From: Fluviicola chungangensis
GTDB lineage: Bacteria > Bacteroidota > Bacteroidia > Flavobacteriales_D > Crocinitomicaceae
Direction of reading: 5' to 3'
DNA: 64,000 nt
NCBI RefSeq assembly: GCF_007558725.1
Contig: NZ_VLPL01000007.1
Coordinates: 124,001-188,000 of the forward strand
The translations under genes and the position numbers were made by a program. How positions within the stretch are numbered: the first letter of the stretch is position 1; every line of letters begins with the position of its first letter. The notes beneath the pieces are model-generated. The model saw only the letters and a program-made list of their open reading frames with translations, ran no database searches and was not told the origin of the DNA. This document shows positions 26,998 to 35,437 of this stretch, in pieces.

Positions 26998-27345
26998 ATG
27001 AATTCTTACGAAACTGTTTTCATTCTTACTCCCGTTTTGTCTGAAGACCAGGCAAAGGAAGCAGTGCAAAAGTACGAAAGCGATTTGGCTGCCATGGGTG
27101 GTAAATTAACGCATTCTGAGAGCTGGGGCCTAAAAAAATTGGCTTACCCGATCCAAAAGAAATCAACTGGTTTCTATTTCTTGTTCCAATTTGATGCTGA
27201 AGGTTCAGTGATCGCTGAGTTGGAATTGGCTATGAAACGTGACGAGCGTATCATGCGTTTCCTGACTGTGAAAATGGACAAGGACCACGTTGCTTACGCA
27301 GAGAAGCGTCGCAAGAAAATGAGCGGAGCTCCGGTTGAAGCTTAA
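26998..27345 (+). CDS. rpsF: 30S ribosomal protein bS6
   Basis: A small-subunit protein of 115 residues. The typical start [11 protein letters not shown] and the conserved [12 protein letters not shown] are present, and the [10 protein letters not shown] region is intact. It is first in the classical rpsF-rpsR-rplI operon; the ssb or priB gene found between rpsF and rpsR in some bacteria is absent. bS6 dimerises with bS18 on the ribosome platform. Confidence 0.98.
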   Translation: MNSYETVFILTPVLSEDQAKEAVQKYESDLAAMGGKLTHSESWGLKKLAYPIQKKSTGFYFLFQFDAEGSVIAELELAMKRDERIMRFLTVKMDKDHVAYAEKRRKKMSGAPVEA

Positions 27346-27373
27346 TTATTAATTACCATTAAATTTTAAGAAC

Positions 27374-27637
27374 ATGTCACAAAACGATATTCGCTATTTG
27401 ACTCCGATCAACATCGAAATCAAAAAAGATAAATACTGCCGTTTCAAAAAAAGCGGGATTAAATTCATCGATTTCAAAGACGCTACTTTCTTGTTGCGTT
27501 TGGTAAACGAGCAAGGGAAAATCCTTCCTCGCCGTATTACCGGAACTTCTGCTAAATACCAGAAGCGAGTTAATAAAGCTATCAAACGTGCTCGTCACTT
27601 GGCTATCTTGCCTTACGTTGGCGATATGTTGAAATAG
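27374..27637 (+). CDS. rpsR: 30S ribosomal protein bS18
   Basis: An 87-residue small-subunit protein that binds bS6. The core [12 protein letters not shown], then [16 protein letters not shown] and the end [10 protein letters not shown] match the family. It follows rpsF by 28 bases and precedes rplI by 31 bases. The Cys-rich zinc version is not used here; a single Cys occurs near residue 18 (K-Y-C-R-F-K). Confidence 0.98.
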   Translation: MSQNDIRYLTPINIEIKKDKYCRFKKSGIKFIDFKDATFLLRLVNEQGKILPRRITGTSAKYQKRVNKAIKRARHLAILPYVGDMLK

Positions 27638-27668
27638 TCTTATTGTTTAATTTTAAAGACAAGAAATC

Positions 27669-28115
27669 ATGGAAGTAATTCTTAAGAAAAATATCGATAA
27701 ATTAGGTTACAAGGACGAAGTTGTAACTGTGAAGCCAGGATACGGACGTAACTTCCTGATCCCTCAGGGTTACGCTTCTTTGGCTACTCCTTCTGCGAAA
27801 AAAGCGCACGAAGATATGATGAAGCAACGCTCTCACAAAGAGTCTAAAATCGTTGCGGAAGCAGAAGCAATTGCAGCTAAATTGGCTGAGGTTACCGTGA
27901 AAATCAGCACGAAAGTGGGTGAGAACGGTAAAATCTTCGGTTCTGTTAATACAGTTCAATTGTCTGAAGCTTTGAAAGCTGCAGGATTTGACATCGACCG
28001 TAAAGCTTTGAAAATTAAAGACGAGCCAATCAAAGAAGTTGGAACGTTCGAAGCTGAAGCAAACTTACACAAAGGTGTGAAGCCTGTGTTCAAATTTGAA
28101 GTAGTAGGAGAATAA
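27669..28115 (+). CDS. rplI: 50S ribosomal protein bL9
   Basis: A 148-residue large-subunit protein with the N-terminal signature (M-E-V-I-L-K-K-N-I-D-K-L-G, then V-K-P-G-Y-G-R-N-F-L-I-P), the long central helix and the C-terminal domain (K-I-F-G-S-V-N-T-V-Q-L). It is the last gene of the operon and is followed by a strong terminator at 28140-28173. Confidence 0.98.
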   Translation: MEVILKKNIDKLGYKDEVVTVKPGYGRNFLIPQGYASLATPSAKKAHEDMMKQRSHKESKIVAEAEAIAAKLAEVTVKISTKVGENGKIFGSVNTVQLSEALKAAGFDIDRKALKIKDEPIKEVGTFEAEANLHKGVKPVFKFEVVGE

Positions 28116-28139
28116 GATTTTCCGACTCGAATATGCAAG

Positions 28140-28173
28140 TCCCGTTGTTCTCTGAGCAGCGGGATTTTTTTTT
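28140..28173 (+). terminator. Intrinsic terminator of the rpsF-rpsR-rplI operon
   Basis: TCCCGTTGT pairs with GCAGCGGGA (with G-U pairs) around TCTCTGA, followed by a run of nine to ten T. Standard rho-independent form. Confidence 0.85.
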
Positions 28174-28175
28174 GT

Positions 28176-28302
28176 TTAACCACGAAGCGCACCAGGGGCA
28201 CTAAGACATTATTATTCACACCCTTCCTCTCTTGAAAGACCACTAAGCAATCTGTGCAATTATTTTAATATTCCCTCTTGAGCTTAGTGCGCTTCGTGGT
28301 TA
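28176..28302. repeat. 127-base element with 17-base perfect terminal inverted repeats
   Basis: TTAACCACGAAGCGCAC (28176-28192) and its exact complement GTGCGCTTCGTGGTTAA (28286-28302) bracket non-coding DNA between rplI and bcp. The inner parts also repeat (CACTAAG on the left, CTTAGTG on the right). The ACCACGAAG-CACTAAG wording resembles degenerate interspersed repeats common in Bacteroidota. It is non-coding and MITE-like in shape. Confidence 0.65.
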
Positions 28303-28342
28303 ATTTTCGCATCTTTGTTTTACAAATTCAAATTACAAAGTC

Positions 28343-28813
28343 ATGGCAATCGCAGTTGGGGACAAGTGTCCGGAATTCACACTCAAAGATCAAAACAACA
28401 CTACTTTTGACATCCAATCCGTATTGGGGAAAAAGATCATCGTGCTTTATTTTTACCCGAAAGACGATACGCCCGGATGTACTGCAGAGGCTTGCTCGTT
28501 TCGCGACAGCTACGAAGATTTCAGGGACCTGGGATGCGAAGTGATCGGAATTTCCAGCGACTCGCCGAAAAAGCATGCTGAATTTGCTGCTAAACACCGC
28601 CTCACTTTTACCTTGCTTGCAGACACCGAAAAAAAGGTCCGAAAACAATTCGGGGTTCCCGGAAATTTATTCGGGTTGATCCCGGGGCGGGTGACTTATA
28701 TCATCGACAAAAAAGGCATTGTGCGCCACATTTACAATTCGCTGACCAATGCTGCAGGACATATTAAAGAATCTATTAACGCTGTAAAATCCATCCTCCA
28801 TGAAGAAGCATAA
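28343..28813 (+). CDS. bcp: Thioredoxin-dependent thiol peroxidase (Bcp/PrxQ)
   Basis: A peroxiredoxin of 156 residues that reduces hydroperoxides with electrons from thioredoxin. The peroxidatic C46 and resolving C51 lie in T-P-G-C-T-A-E-A-C, five residues apart as in E. coli Bcp. A conserved P-G-N-L-F-G-L-I-P-G-R-V-T-Y region follows. Cytoplasmic, with no signal peptide. A near-consensus -7 box (CATCTTTG, 28309-28316) lies upstream, inside or just after the repeat element. Its end overlaps the next gene by 14 bases. Confidence 0.93.
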   Translation: MAIAVGDKCPEFTLKDQNNTTFDIQSVLGKKIIVLYFYPKDDTPGCTAEACSFRDSYEDFRDLGCEVIGISSDSPKKHAEFAAKHRLTFTLLADTEKKVRKQFGVPGNLFGLIPGRVTYIIDKKGIVRHIYNSLTNAAGHIKESINAVKSILHEEA

Positions 28814-29306
28814 CTTCCTGTTCTTAACCACTCTGTGCATAGGTTTATTCATCGGCTCGTGTTCCAGGGAAGAAGAAAAATCCTGCTCGAATGAACCACA
28901 GGTCGAGGTAAGAACCGAAACGGATTTTGACCAGGCGTTGGCAAGCGAACTGGGTGCGGATGATTATGGAATGAAGCATTACGTGATGGCTTTCCTGAAA
29001 AAAGGGCCGAACCAGGACCAAAGTCCGGAAGAGGTGCAGCGTTTGCAGCGTGCACATATGGACCATATCGGGAAACTCGCCGAACAACGCGTACTGGTTG
29101 TTGCAGGTCCGTTTATGGACGATACGGAATTACGCGGAATCTATATTTTCGACGTGGAAACGGTTGAAGAAGCGGAAGAATTGACCAAAACCGATCCGGC
29201 AATCCGGGCAGGAAGATTGGTGATGGAACTGCATCCGTGGTACGGGTCAGCAGCCCTGATCAAATCGGCTGAAATCCACAAAACGATTTCGAAGAAAGAG
29301 ATTTAA
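28800..29306 (+). CDS. Lipoprotein with YCII-like domain
   Basis: A 168-residue protein. The start M-K-K-H-N-F-L-F-L with lipobox I-G-S-C (cysteine near residue 21) marks a lipoprotein. The body has the YCII fold signature (Y-V-M-A-F-L-K-K-G-P, then H-M-D-H-I-G-K-L-A-E-Q, V-V-A-G-P-F-M-D-D, G-I-Y-I-F-D-V-E-T, P-W-Y-G). YCII proteins are ferredoxin-like and mostly of unknown role; an exported, lipidated one is less usual. It overlaps bcp by 14 bases in another frame, so the two are one transcript. Confidence 0.78.
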   Translation: MKKHNFLFLTTLCIGLFIGSCSREEEKSCSNEPQVEVRTETDFDQALASELGADDYGMKHYVMAFLKKGPNQDQSPEEVQRLQRAHMDHIGKLAEQRVLVVAGPFMDDTELRGIYIFDVETVEEAEELTKTDPAIRAGRLVMELHPWYGSAALIKSAEIHKTISKKEI

Positions 29307-29821
29307 TGCTTTTTCGATCCGGCTGTTTCATAACCTATTGATCCGTTAAGGGCAGATTCCACAACTGGTTTCGCATTAAACAACTCATCCACCTTACGGA
29401 TGCGGTAATCGAAAATATTTTCCAGTTGTTTCCGGATAAATAACCAATGGAAAAAGCGGCCGACAAATCCGAAAGGCATGCAATAACTGATAATATCCGT
29501 CATCTCAACACCTCCTTCCACTTCTTTGAAGTGATGCTCGTGATGCCACATGCTGTACGGTCCTTTTCGTTGTTCATCTATGAAATAGCTTTCTTCCTGT
29601 ATGGTTTTTATTTCACTGATCCAGGTTAAGGGAACCCCCAGGATCGGTCGAATGGTGTATTTGATGATCAATCCTTCATACATGGTTTCGGGAACGGGTG
29701 TGTGCACTCTGAAATCGATGTAATCCGGTGTAATGACATGCAGGTTTTCCGGCGCAGAAAAGTACTTCCAGCAAATTTGGGAATCTGCGTTGATGAATTG
29801 TGTTCGTTTGAGCTGATACAT
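29303..29821 (-). CDS. SRPBCC family (polyketide cyclase-like) protein
   Basis: A 172-residue protein with a START/Bet v1-like fold. The ATG at 29821 gives M-Y-Q-L-K-R-T-Q-F-I, the usual first strand; the frame extends to a TTG at 29842. Typical features are C-W-K-Y-F-S-A-P-E-N-L-H-V-I-T-P, the F-R-V-H-T-P-V-P core and R-F-F-H-W-L-F-I-R-K-Q-L in the C-terminal helix. Members often bind hydrophobic ligands, and no specific ligand can be named. It converges with the YCII gene, overlapping by four bases at the stops. Confidence 0.82.
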   Translation of the reverse strand: MYQLKRTQFINADSQICWKYFSAPENLHVITPDYIDFRVHTPVPETMYEGLIIKYTIRPILGVPLTWISEIKTIQEESYFIDEQRKGPYSMWHHEHHFKEVEGGVEMTDIISYCMPFGFVGRFFHWLFIRKQLENIFDYRIRKVDELFNAKPVVESALNGSIGYETAGSKKH

Positions 29822-29868
29822 CCTGTCGAATTGCTGTGTCAACTAAATGTAGCAAAACAAAGCCGGTT

Positions 29869-30603
29869 TCAAAAAAGATTCACACGCTTTAACAATTCGG
29901 AACGATGTGCCTCACTGACAGGAATCTCCTTTCCATCGATCAGTACCAGAGACTTCGGATTGATCTGTGAAATTTGAGTAATGTTGATCATATAGGAACG
30001 ATGCACGCGCAAAAACTCCTGTACCGGTAATTTTGCTTCTACGTGTTTCAAACTGTAGCTGACGATAAACTTCGAATCGTTCGTGTGGAGAATGGAATAA
30101 TTATCGCACGCTTCGGCGTAGGTAATGTCCGAATAAGCCAGTTTTATCAGCTTTTGTTTGTCCTTGATAAAGAAATGCGTATTTGCCAGCACCGAATTCG
30201 CAAAATCCACCTGATTATTGCTCATCCGTACCTGATAAGCATACCAGGCCAATTCGATCTGGGTAACCAGCTCCAGCTTTTTGAAAGGCTTCATCACAAA
30301 TCCGCTTGGATTGGTCAACTTCACCCGTTCCAGTGTCTGCGGGTCTGTATTGGAAGTCACAAACAAAAAAGGCTTGTTAATCTGCTGGTTGATGAAGTGT
30401 GCCAGATCAACCCCGTCAGGACCCAATCCAAGATTGATATCCAACAGGAATAGATCGGGGATGTGATGCATCAATTGTTTCTTCGTATCTTCAAAACTGT
30501 CTGCTATTCCCAAACATTCAAATCCTTCATCCGATAAGCACTGCGCCAAAAAATCTGCTATGATCGGTTCGTCTTCTACAATAAAAATGGTTGGTTTTGT
30601 CAT
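29869..30603 (-). CDS. LytTR family response regulator
   Basis: A 244-residue regulator. Receiver domain at residues 1-120 with acidic D11 and E12, phosphoacceptor D55 in F-L-L-D-I-N-L-G, and K105-region P-F-K-K. C-terminal LytTR DNA-binding domain (about 140-244) with Y-S-L-K-H-V-E-A-K-L, F-L-R-V-H-R-S-Y-M-I-N and L-I-D-G-K-E-I-P-V-S. It is the partner of the adjacent kinase: its start overlaps the kinase stop by four bases (ATGA). The target genes are unknown. Confidence 0.93.
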   Translation of the reverse strand: MTKPTIFIVEDEPIIADFLAQCLSDEGFECLGIADSFEDTKKQLMHHIPDLFLLDINLGLGPDGVDLAHFINQQINKPFLFVTSNTDPQTLERVKLTNPSGFVMKPFKKLELVTQIELAWYAYQVRMSNNQVDFANSVLANTHFFIKDKQKLIKLAYSDITYAEACDNYSILHTNDSKFIVSYSLKHVEAKLPVQEFLRVHRSYMINITQISQINPKSLVLIDGKEIPVSEAHRSELLKRVNLF

Positions 30604-32342
30604 GACAACAGATTGTATTTGGTGATTATCAATTCCGACCTCAGGCCCTTCTCGCTATTGGTTTCGATGAATTCCGCTTTCAGCTTACGGGCCATTGAAC
30701 GGATTAATTTGGCCCCGAAATGAGTTCCTTCTTCTACATGCGACTTTCCGTTCCCATTGTCCGAAACGACCAGCACCAGTTTCGTTCCTTTTATTTTGAG
30801 GGATAAACTGATTTGAGGCTGCGCTTGTTTGTCGAATGCATATTTACACGAGTTCATTACCAATTCGGCGACAATTAAACCGATCGGCAGTGCTGTTTCT
30901 ATATCGAGGTTCAGGTTATCGCTCTCCGAATTCAGGTGAATTTCTTTGTTGACTTCCTTTTTAAAATGGGTGATCAAATCGTTGACCAATTCTGCCAGGT
31001 ACGGACCTATTTGCACAGCCCGGATATTTTCAGATTGATAAAGCTTCTGATGGATCATCGAAATGGCATTGATCCGGTTCATACTTGCATCGATCATTTG
31101 AATGGATTCAGGGTCTTTCAATTCGCGTGACTGCAAATCCAAAATAGCTGAAATGATCTGCAGGTTGTTTTTCACCCGGTGATGCACCTCTCCCATCATG
31201 AATTCTTTCTGTTCCAGGTTTGCCTGTGTCATGATGTATTTTTGTTCCAGGAGCACATTGATGCGCTTCTTATTCCGGAACAGGAAGAACAGAAACACAG
31301 ATACCAACAGAATAATGAACAGGATCGCTCCCAATATCAGCAATTGCCAGCGATGGCTCTCTTCCTCGGCCTGCTGTTTCAACCGGATTTCTTTGACTTC
31401 GAACCGGGCTTGCATCTCAGCCAGAGCATCACTTTTTTCACGTGTAAAAATCGTATCACTCAGAACAGTATACTCATTCAGACTTTGGTACGCTTTTTTG
31501 TATTCACCTTCTTCAAAATAAATCCGCGACAGGATTTCATGTGCAAAAACTTCCCGTTCCTTCGCTCCAATTTCCTGCGATATTCGCAATCCTTTGAGTG
31601 AATATTCTTTTGCCAGTTTATATTGCTTCAGATCAAAATAACAATTTGCGAGTCCCAGATACGATGATTCCAGGTTATAATCATTATCATACTTCCTAAA
31701 GTTCGCGGATGCGCGTTCAAAATAACGAATCGCAGTTTCAAAATCTTGTTGATCGTAATAAATTTTACCCAGCGAATTATAGGCCCCGCCGAGACCGTCC
31801 AACTGATTGTTCTTTTTGTAAAGTTCAATTGCCTGCTTAAAATTTTCTTTCGCTTCTTTGGTTTTATTTTGGTAGGTGAATGTAATTCCCTGGTTCACTA
31901 AAGCATTTGCCAGATCCTCCTCCAAATGAAGTTTTTTGCACAGATCTATTGCTTTCTGATGGTAATAATCCGCATTCTCATACTGATATTGAGAAAAATA
32001 GCAAATGCCTAATTGAGAATAACAATAACTCAAATTTTCCAAATCGTTCTCTAATTGGAACAAATGGACAGCACGCTGAAAATACCTGATCGCGATTTTC
32101 GAATTGCCCTTGATATCATTTGCTATCGCCAAATTCATACAAGCAAAAGCTTCACCATGCTGATAATCAATAGCTTTAGATAAGTGAAGTGCCTTTGTGC
32201 TTAATTCAATAGATTTCTTCACATCGGTTGTATAGAGAACTTCGCTTTTCAAATTAAGCGAATCAATCCTCTCAGTATCTTTTTGAGCAAAAGTACCGCC
32301 TGCCATTAAGGCAACAATCAGGAGGAGGAACGACCGAATCAT
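30600..32342 (-). CDS. TPR sensor histidine kinase (HisKA_2 type)
   Basis: A 580-residue kinase. The frame continues upstream to 32480, but the ATG at 32342 begins a signal peptide (M-I-R-S-F-L-L-L-I-V, ending T-F-A-Q) and follows a -7 box closely. Domains: periplasmic TPR repeats at about residues 30-320, a membrane helix at about 350-372, a HisKA_2 dimerisation domain with E-V-H-H-R-V-K-N-N-L (H387), and an HATPase domain (N-S-C-K-Y-A-F-D, S-D-N-G-N-G). It pairs with the overlapping LytTR regulator. The signal sensed cannot be inferred. Confidence 0.93.
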   Translation of the reverse strand: MIRSFLLLIVALMAGGTFAQKDTERIDSLNLKSEVLYTTDVKKSIELSTKALHLSKAIDYQHGEAFACMNLAIANDIKGNSKIAIRYFQRAVHLFQLENDLENLSYCYSQLGICYFSQYQYENADYYHQKAIDLCKKLHLEEDLANALVNQGITFTYQNKTKEAKENFKQAIELYKKNNQLDGLGGAYNSLGKIYYDQQDFETAIRYFERASANFRKYDNDYNLESSYLGLANCYFDLKQYKLAKEYSLKGLRISQEIGAKEREVFAHEILSRIYFEEGEYKKAYQSLNEYTVLSDTIFTREKSDALAEMQARFEVKEIRLKQQAEEESHRWQLLILGAILFIILLVSVFLFFLFRNKKRINVLLEQKYIMTQANLEQKEFMMGEVHHRVKNNLQIISAILDLQSRELKDPESIQMIDASMNRINAISMIHQKLYQSENIRAVQIGPYLAELVNDLITHFKKEVNKEIHLNSESDNLNLDIETALPIGLIVAELVMNSCKYAFDKQAQPQISLSLKIKGTKLVLVVSDNGNGKSHVEEGTHFGAKLIRSMARKLKAEFIETNSEKGLRSELIITKYNLLS

Positions 32343-32350
32343 CTTCACCC

Positions 32351-32358
32351 CAAATTTA
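32351..32358 (-). promoter_or_regulatory. -7 box of the kinase-regulator operon
   Basis: TAAATTTG on the - strand, only nine bases before the ATG at 32342. The predicted leader is about five bases, which also supports that start. Confidence 0.55.
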
Positions 32359-32558
32359 ACATCATTTACTCGAAATTTACCCCCGAACACCCTTTTTTTT
32401 TGACTTTGGGAGACCTGTTCGCGAATTTCGCAGCACAATCTGTTTATGAAGAAACATTTAGCCATTCCCCTTATTTCCAAAGGTAATTTGCACTTGTTTG
32501 CTTTTATACCACAGATTTACGAAAACGAATAAATCACCAAATCAAAACTGTCATCTGA

Positions 32559-32999
32559 ATGATGTTTACAGAAACAATAGCTTTTAAACATTGGGTGTTC
32601 GAAGTACCGAGTAAACTAACACGGAAAATATACTCGAATACCCTGTGTGGCTACTCCGAATACAACGTGCAGGAATTCCGTTCCTTCTTCAAATACTACG
32701 ATGAAATCTTTACCCCCGAGATCACGGATCTTTTGAACAGATTAGGCATCGATTACAAGAAAGACACTTTCCTGAAACAGATCCAGGATCCGGACGGAAG
32801 ACACTCTTTTGTCATTACCTACCAGTTTTTAGGAAGCATGCATGTGAATTCTCCCGAACGCATGAAAGAACCCTTCATTTTGGATACCCTGGAATACGAA
32901 CCCGTTTCGGACAGGATCAGTGTTGCCTTTTACCAGGTGGAAGAAATGATGATTGGGATGGAAATTATTTACGTGGAGATTTTGTTCCGGGTGAAGTAG
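32559..32999 (+). CDS. Hypothetical protein, 146 aa
   Basis: Not recognised. Two successive ATGs (32559 and 32562) could start it. The protein is soluble and mixed alpha/beta, with F-K-H-W-V-F-E-V-P-S-K-L and a long C-terminal stretch D-R-I-S-V-A-F-Y-Q-V-E-E-M-M-I-G-M-E. No signal peptide. It is divergent from the kinase gene and convergent with the TonB/MORN gene 45 bases further on. Confidence 0.55.
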   Translation: MMFTETIAFKHWVFEVPSKLTRKIYSNTLCGYSEYNVQEFRSFFKYYDEIFTPEITDLLNRLGIDYKKDTFLKQIQDPDGRHSFVITYQFLGSMHVNSPERMKEPFILDTLEYEPVSDRISVAFYQVEEMMIGMEIIYVEILFRVK

Positions 33000-33044
33000 A
33001 TACTTACAAATTGTTTAATAATCAACTATTTAAAACTAGCTAAT

Positions 33045-33854
33045 TCACTTTTTTAAACTAAAAGTAATCGGCATAGAAAAGATACTATTGACCGCTTGCC
33101 CATCTACCTTACCAGGTACCCATTTTGGCATGGCTTCAATAACGCGAACAGCTTCCTCATCTAAAATTGGATGTACACCTTTTTGCACTTTTACATTGGT
33201 TATTTCACCAGTAAGAGAAACAACAAATTTCAGATATACCTTGCCTTCAATCTTTTTATCAACCGCGTATTTAGGGTATTTCAAATTTTCTTTGATATAC
33301 TTTTTAATTCCCTCATTACCGCCATCAGGATAATAAGCAGGTGTTTCATCAGGCAGATAAGTCGTAATCTTTCCGTCTTCAAGATAGTACTCCTTCCCCG
33401 TTAAGTTCCCATGTTCATAAGTCTCTTTTTTCTTTATCCCTCCATTCTCATAATAAATAATGAAATCCCCATGAAATATACCGTCAGTAAAATCTCCGGA
33501 AGAATATAACCTTCCGGATGCATCATATTTTGTCCGTTTCCCGTTCAGTTTCCCGTTTTTATAATATTCTTTGGAAGACATTACTCCATTCTCGTAGTAG
33601 TAACTAAATTCACCTTCTTTAATCTTTTGAGATTCATCTTTAAATGCACCGGTCATTTGAACAGAATCTGACTTTAAGTAGTAGTCTCTAACACAATAAA
33701 GATCATCAGTCTTTGTGATAATTCGATAATAAACGGCACCTTCTGCTTGCTTTGTTATAACCCAGTTCAAATCATAATAAATGGTGTCTCGTTTTTGCTG
33801 CGCAAATACGCATACCGTTGCTAAGATTGATAAGGCGATCAAAAGGTATTTCAT
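33045..33854 (-). CDS. MORN-repeat protein with TonB C-terminal domain
   Basis: A 269-residue exported protein with a signal peptide (residues 1-18, ending V-F-A-Q). The middle (about 80-175) holds MORN-type repeats (E-G-E-F-S-Y-Y-Y-E-N-G, L-N-G-K-R-T-K-Y-D, H-G-D-F-I-I-Y-Y-E-N-G). The end (about 185-269) is a TonB_C domain: Y-P-K-Y-A-V-D-K-K-I-E-G-K-V-Y-L-K-F-V-V, then V-R-V-I-E-A-M-P-K-W-V-P-G. Lacking an N-terminal membrane anchor, it is not a classical TonB energiser. This combination is common in Bacteroidota; its role is unclear. Confidence 0.85.
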   Translation of the reverse strand: MKYLLIALSILATVCVFAQQKRDTIYYDLNWVITKQAEGAVYYRIITKTDDLYCVRDYYLKSDSVQMTGAFKDESQKIKEGEFSYYYENGVMSSKEYYKNGKLNGKRTKYDASGRLYSSGDFTDGIFHGDFIIYYENGGIKKKETYEHGNLTGKEYYLEDGKITTYLPDETPAYYPDGGNEGIKKYIKENLKYPKYAVDKKIEGKVYLKFVVSLTGEITNVKVQKGVHPILDEEAVRVIEAMPKWVPGKVDGQAVNSIFSMPITFSLKK

Positions 33855-33902
33855 GGTGGATCTTTTTTACAAAACTAACTATTTTCAATTCGGCATTCGC
33901 AC

Positions 33903-34286
33903 TTAGATTTCCACCAACTCAATCGGCAATCCATCCGGGTCCTCGAAAAAGGTAAAGCGCTTTCCTGTAAACTCATCGATCCGCACCGGTTCGCAGGTGA
34001 CGCCTTTCAAAGCAAGCTCGCTGATGGCACTTTCTATGTTTTCAACTGAAAAAGCCATGTGTCTTAAACCCCTCGCTTCAGGTCGGGAAACGCGTTTCGG
34101 AGGATCAGGAAAGGAAAACAGCTCGACACAGTAAACTCCGTTCAGGATGAGGTCCAATTTGTTGGACTTGCGATCCGGGCGGTAATTTTCCGCTAAAATT
34201 TCCATTCCAAGCACTTCTGTATAGAATCGTTTGGATCTTTCATAATCCGAACAAATAACTGCGACATGGTGAATGGACTTCAACAT
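33903..34286 (-). CDS. VOC (glyoxalase-like) metalloprotein
   Basis: A 127-residue vicinal-oxygen-chelate protein resembling the YaeR/GloA2 group: I-H-H-V-A-V-I-C-S-D-Y-E-R-S at the start, H-M-A-F-S-V-E-N-I in the middle and F-F-E-D-P-D-G-L-P-I-E-L-V-E at the end. Metal-ligand His and Glu residues are at the expected places (H6 or H7, H69-region, E125-region). The substrate is unknown. It lies five bases before the stop of hldD, on the same strand, so the two are likely co-transcribed. Confidence 0.87.
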   Translation of the reverse strand: MLKSIHHVAVICSDYERSKRFYTEVLGMEILAENYRPDRKSNKLDLILNGVYCVELFSFPDPPKRVSRPEARGLRHMAFSVENIESAISELALKGVTCEPVRIDEFTGKRFTFFEDPDGLPIELVEI

Positions 34287-34291
34287 CGGTC

Positions 34292-35257
34292 TTACATGTA
34301 TTGATGCCCGACCAGGTAGTTCTTCACATAATCATCAATTCCTTCTTCCAGTGAATGGAACGGAATATCGTATCCTTGGCTAATCAGCTTTTGCATATTC
34401 GCTTCCGTAAAATACTGGTACTTATCACGAATATCTTCCGGTGTATCAATAAAGGATATATTCGGTTCTTTTCCCAATGCTTTGAAGGTGTTTTCTGCCA
34501 AATCGAGGAAGGTGCGTGCTTTACCGGAACCCAGGTTATAAATTCCCGATTTCGCCGTTCCTTTCATTAAAAACTCGATCACGGAAACCAAATCTTTTAC
34601 ATAAACAAAATCGCGCATTTGTCCGCCATCCGTATAATTCGGGTTATGAGAACGGAACAGTTTCATCGAACCCTGTTCTTTGACCTGGTTGAATGTGTGG
34701 AAAATGACCGATGCCATGCGTCCTTTGTGGTATTCGTTCGGTCCGTAAACATTAAAAAACTTCAATCCATACCAATGCGGCGGTGTTTGAGTTTGCTCCA
34801 GCGCCCACTTGTCAAAAACTTGTTTTGACCAGCCATACGGATTCAGTGGCTGCAACAACGGCATTTTCGACTCATCGTCATCGTATCCCAATTCTCCCAA
34901 ACCATATGTTGCCGCAGAGCTCGCGTAGACCAACGGAATCTGGTAATTCACACAATGATTCCAGACCATTTTGGAATATTCCACATTCAATTCATCAAAA
35001 ATTGCCTGGTCAAATTCAGTCGTGTCGGTTCGTGCCCCGATGTGTAAAACACAAGTAACCTCATCGCCGAACTCTTTCATCCACTGATCAAAATCATCGC
35101 GTTGTACCATCGCAACAAAGAGCTTTCCATCCAAATTGGCTGCCTTTTCGGTTTTGGAAAAATCATCTACCAGAACCAAATGATTAATTCCCTTGCTGTT
35201 CAGGGTCCCGACAATGCAACTTCCGATAAAACCCGCTGCTCCTGTAATGACAATCAT
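34292..35257 (-). CDS. hldD: ADP-glyceromanno-heptose 6-epimerase
   Basis: A LPS inner-core heptose pathway enzyme converting ADP-D-glycero- to ADP-L-glycero-manno-heptose. The ATG at 35257 gives M-I-V-I-T-G-A-A-G-F-I-G, the NAD(P)-binding start; the frame extends 20 codons further to 35317 without support. Short-chain dehydrogenase motifs Y-G-W-S-K (Tyr and Lys) and the R-T-D-T-T-E region match HldD. 321 residues, of normal length. A -7 box at 35273-35280 supports this start. Confidence 0.95.
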   Translation of the reverse strand: MIVITGAAGFIGSCIVGTLNSKGINHLVLVDDFSKTEKAANLDGKLFVAMVQRDDFDQWMKEFGDEVTCVLHIGARTDTTEFDQAIFDELNVEYSKMVWNHCVNYQIPLVYASSAATYGLGELGYDDDESKMPLLQPLNPYGWSKQVFDKWALEQTQTPPHWYGLKFFNVYGPNEYHKGRMASVIFHTFNQVKEQGSMKLFRSHNPNYTDGGQMRDFVYVKDLVSVIEFLMKGTAKSGIYNLGSGKARTFLDLAENTFKALGKEPNISFIDTPEDIRDKYQYFTEANMQKLISQGYDIPFHSLEEGIDDYVKNYLVGHQYM

Positions 35258-35272
35258 AATAGCTATTTTAGA

Positions 35273-35280
35273 CAAAAGTA
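35273..35280 (-). promoter_or_regulatory. -7 box of hldD
   Basis: TACTTTTG on the - strand, 16 bases before the ATG at 35257. It lies after the upstream in-frame codons, which supports the shorter protein. Confidence 0.55.
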
Positions 35281-35411
35281 ACCCAAAGTAATTGAAAAAA
35301 GGAACGAGAATAATCAATTATTAATTATCAGGAGAAAAATTCTCTTCTGGATAATTACATCATTCATCCTTGATAATTCATTCCATCTTTTAACTTCTCA
35401 TTTCAAAATCT

Positions 35412-35419
35412 TACTTTTG
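35412..35419 (+). promoter_or_regulatory. -7 box deciding the start of the PTPS-family gene
   Basis: TACTTTTG. It overlaps the upstream TTG at 35417, so translation should begin at the TTG at 35438, giving a leader of about 15 bases. Confidence 0.55.
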
Positions 35420-35437
35420 TACTCAATTTTTCAAGAC

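Noticed and set aside
32342-32480. A longer N-terminus for the histidine kinase
   Set aside because: The extra 46 residues are not signal-like and lie across the probable promoter.
35417-35419. TTG at 35417 as the start of the PTPS-family gene
   Set aside because: It lies inside the likely -7 box, so it would not be in the transcript.
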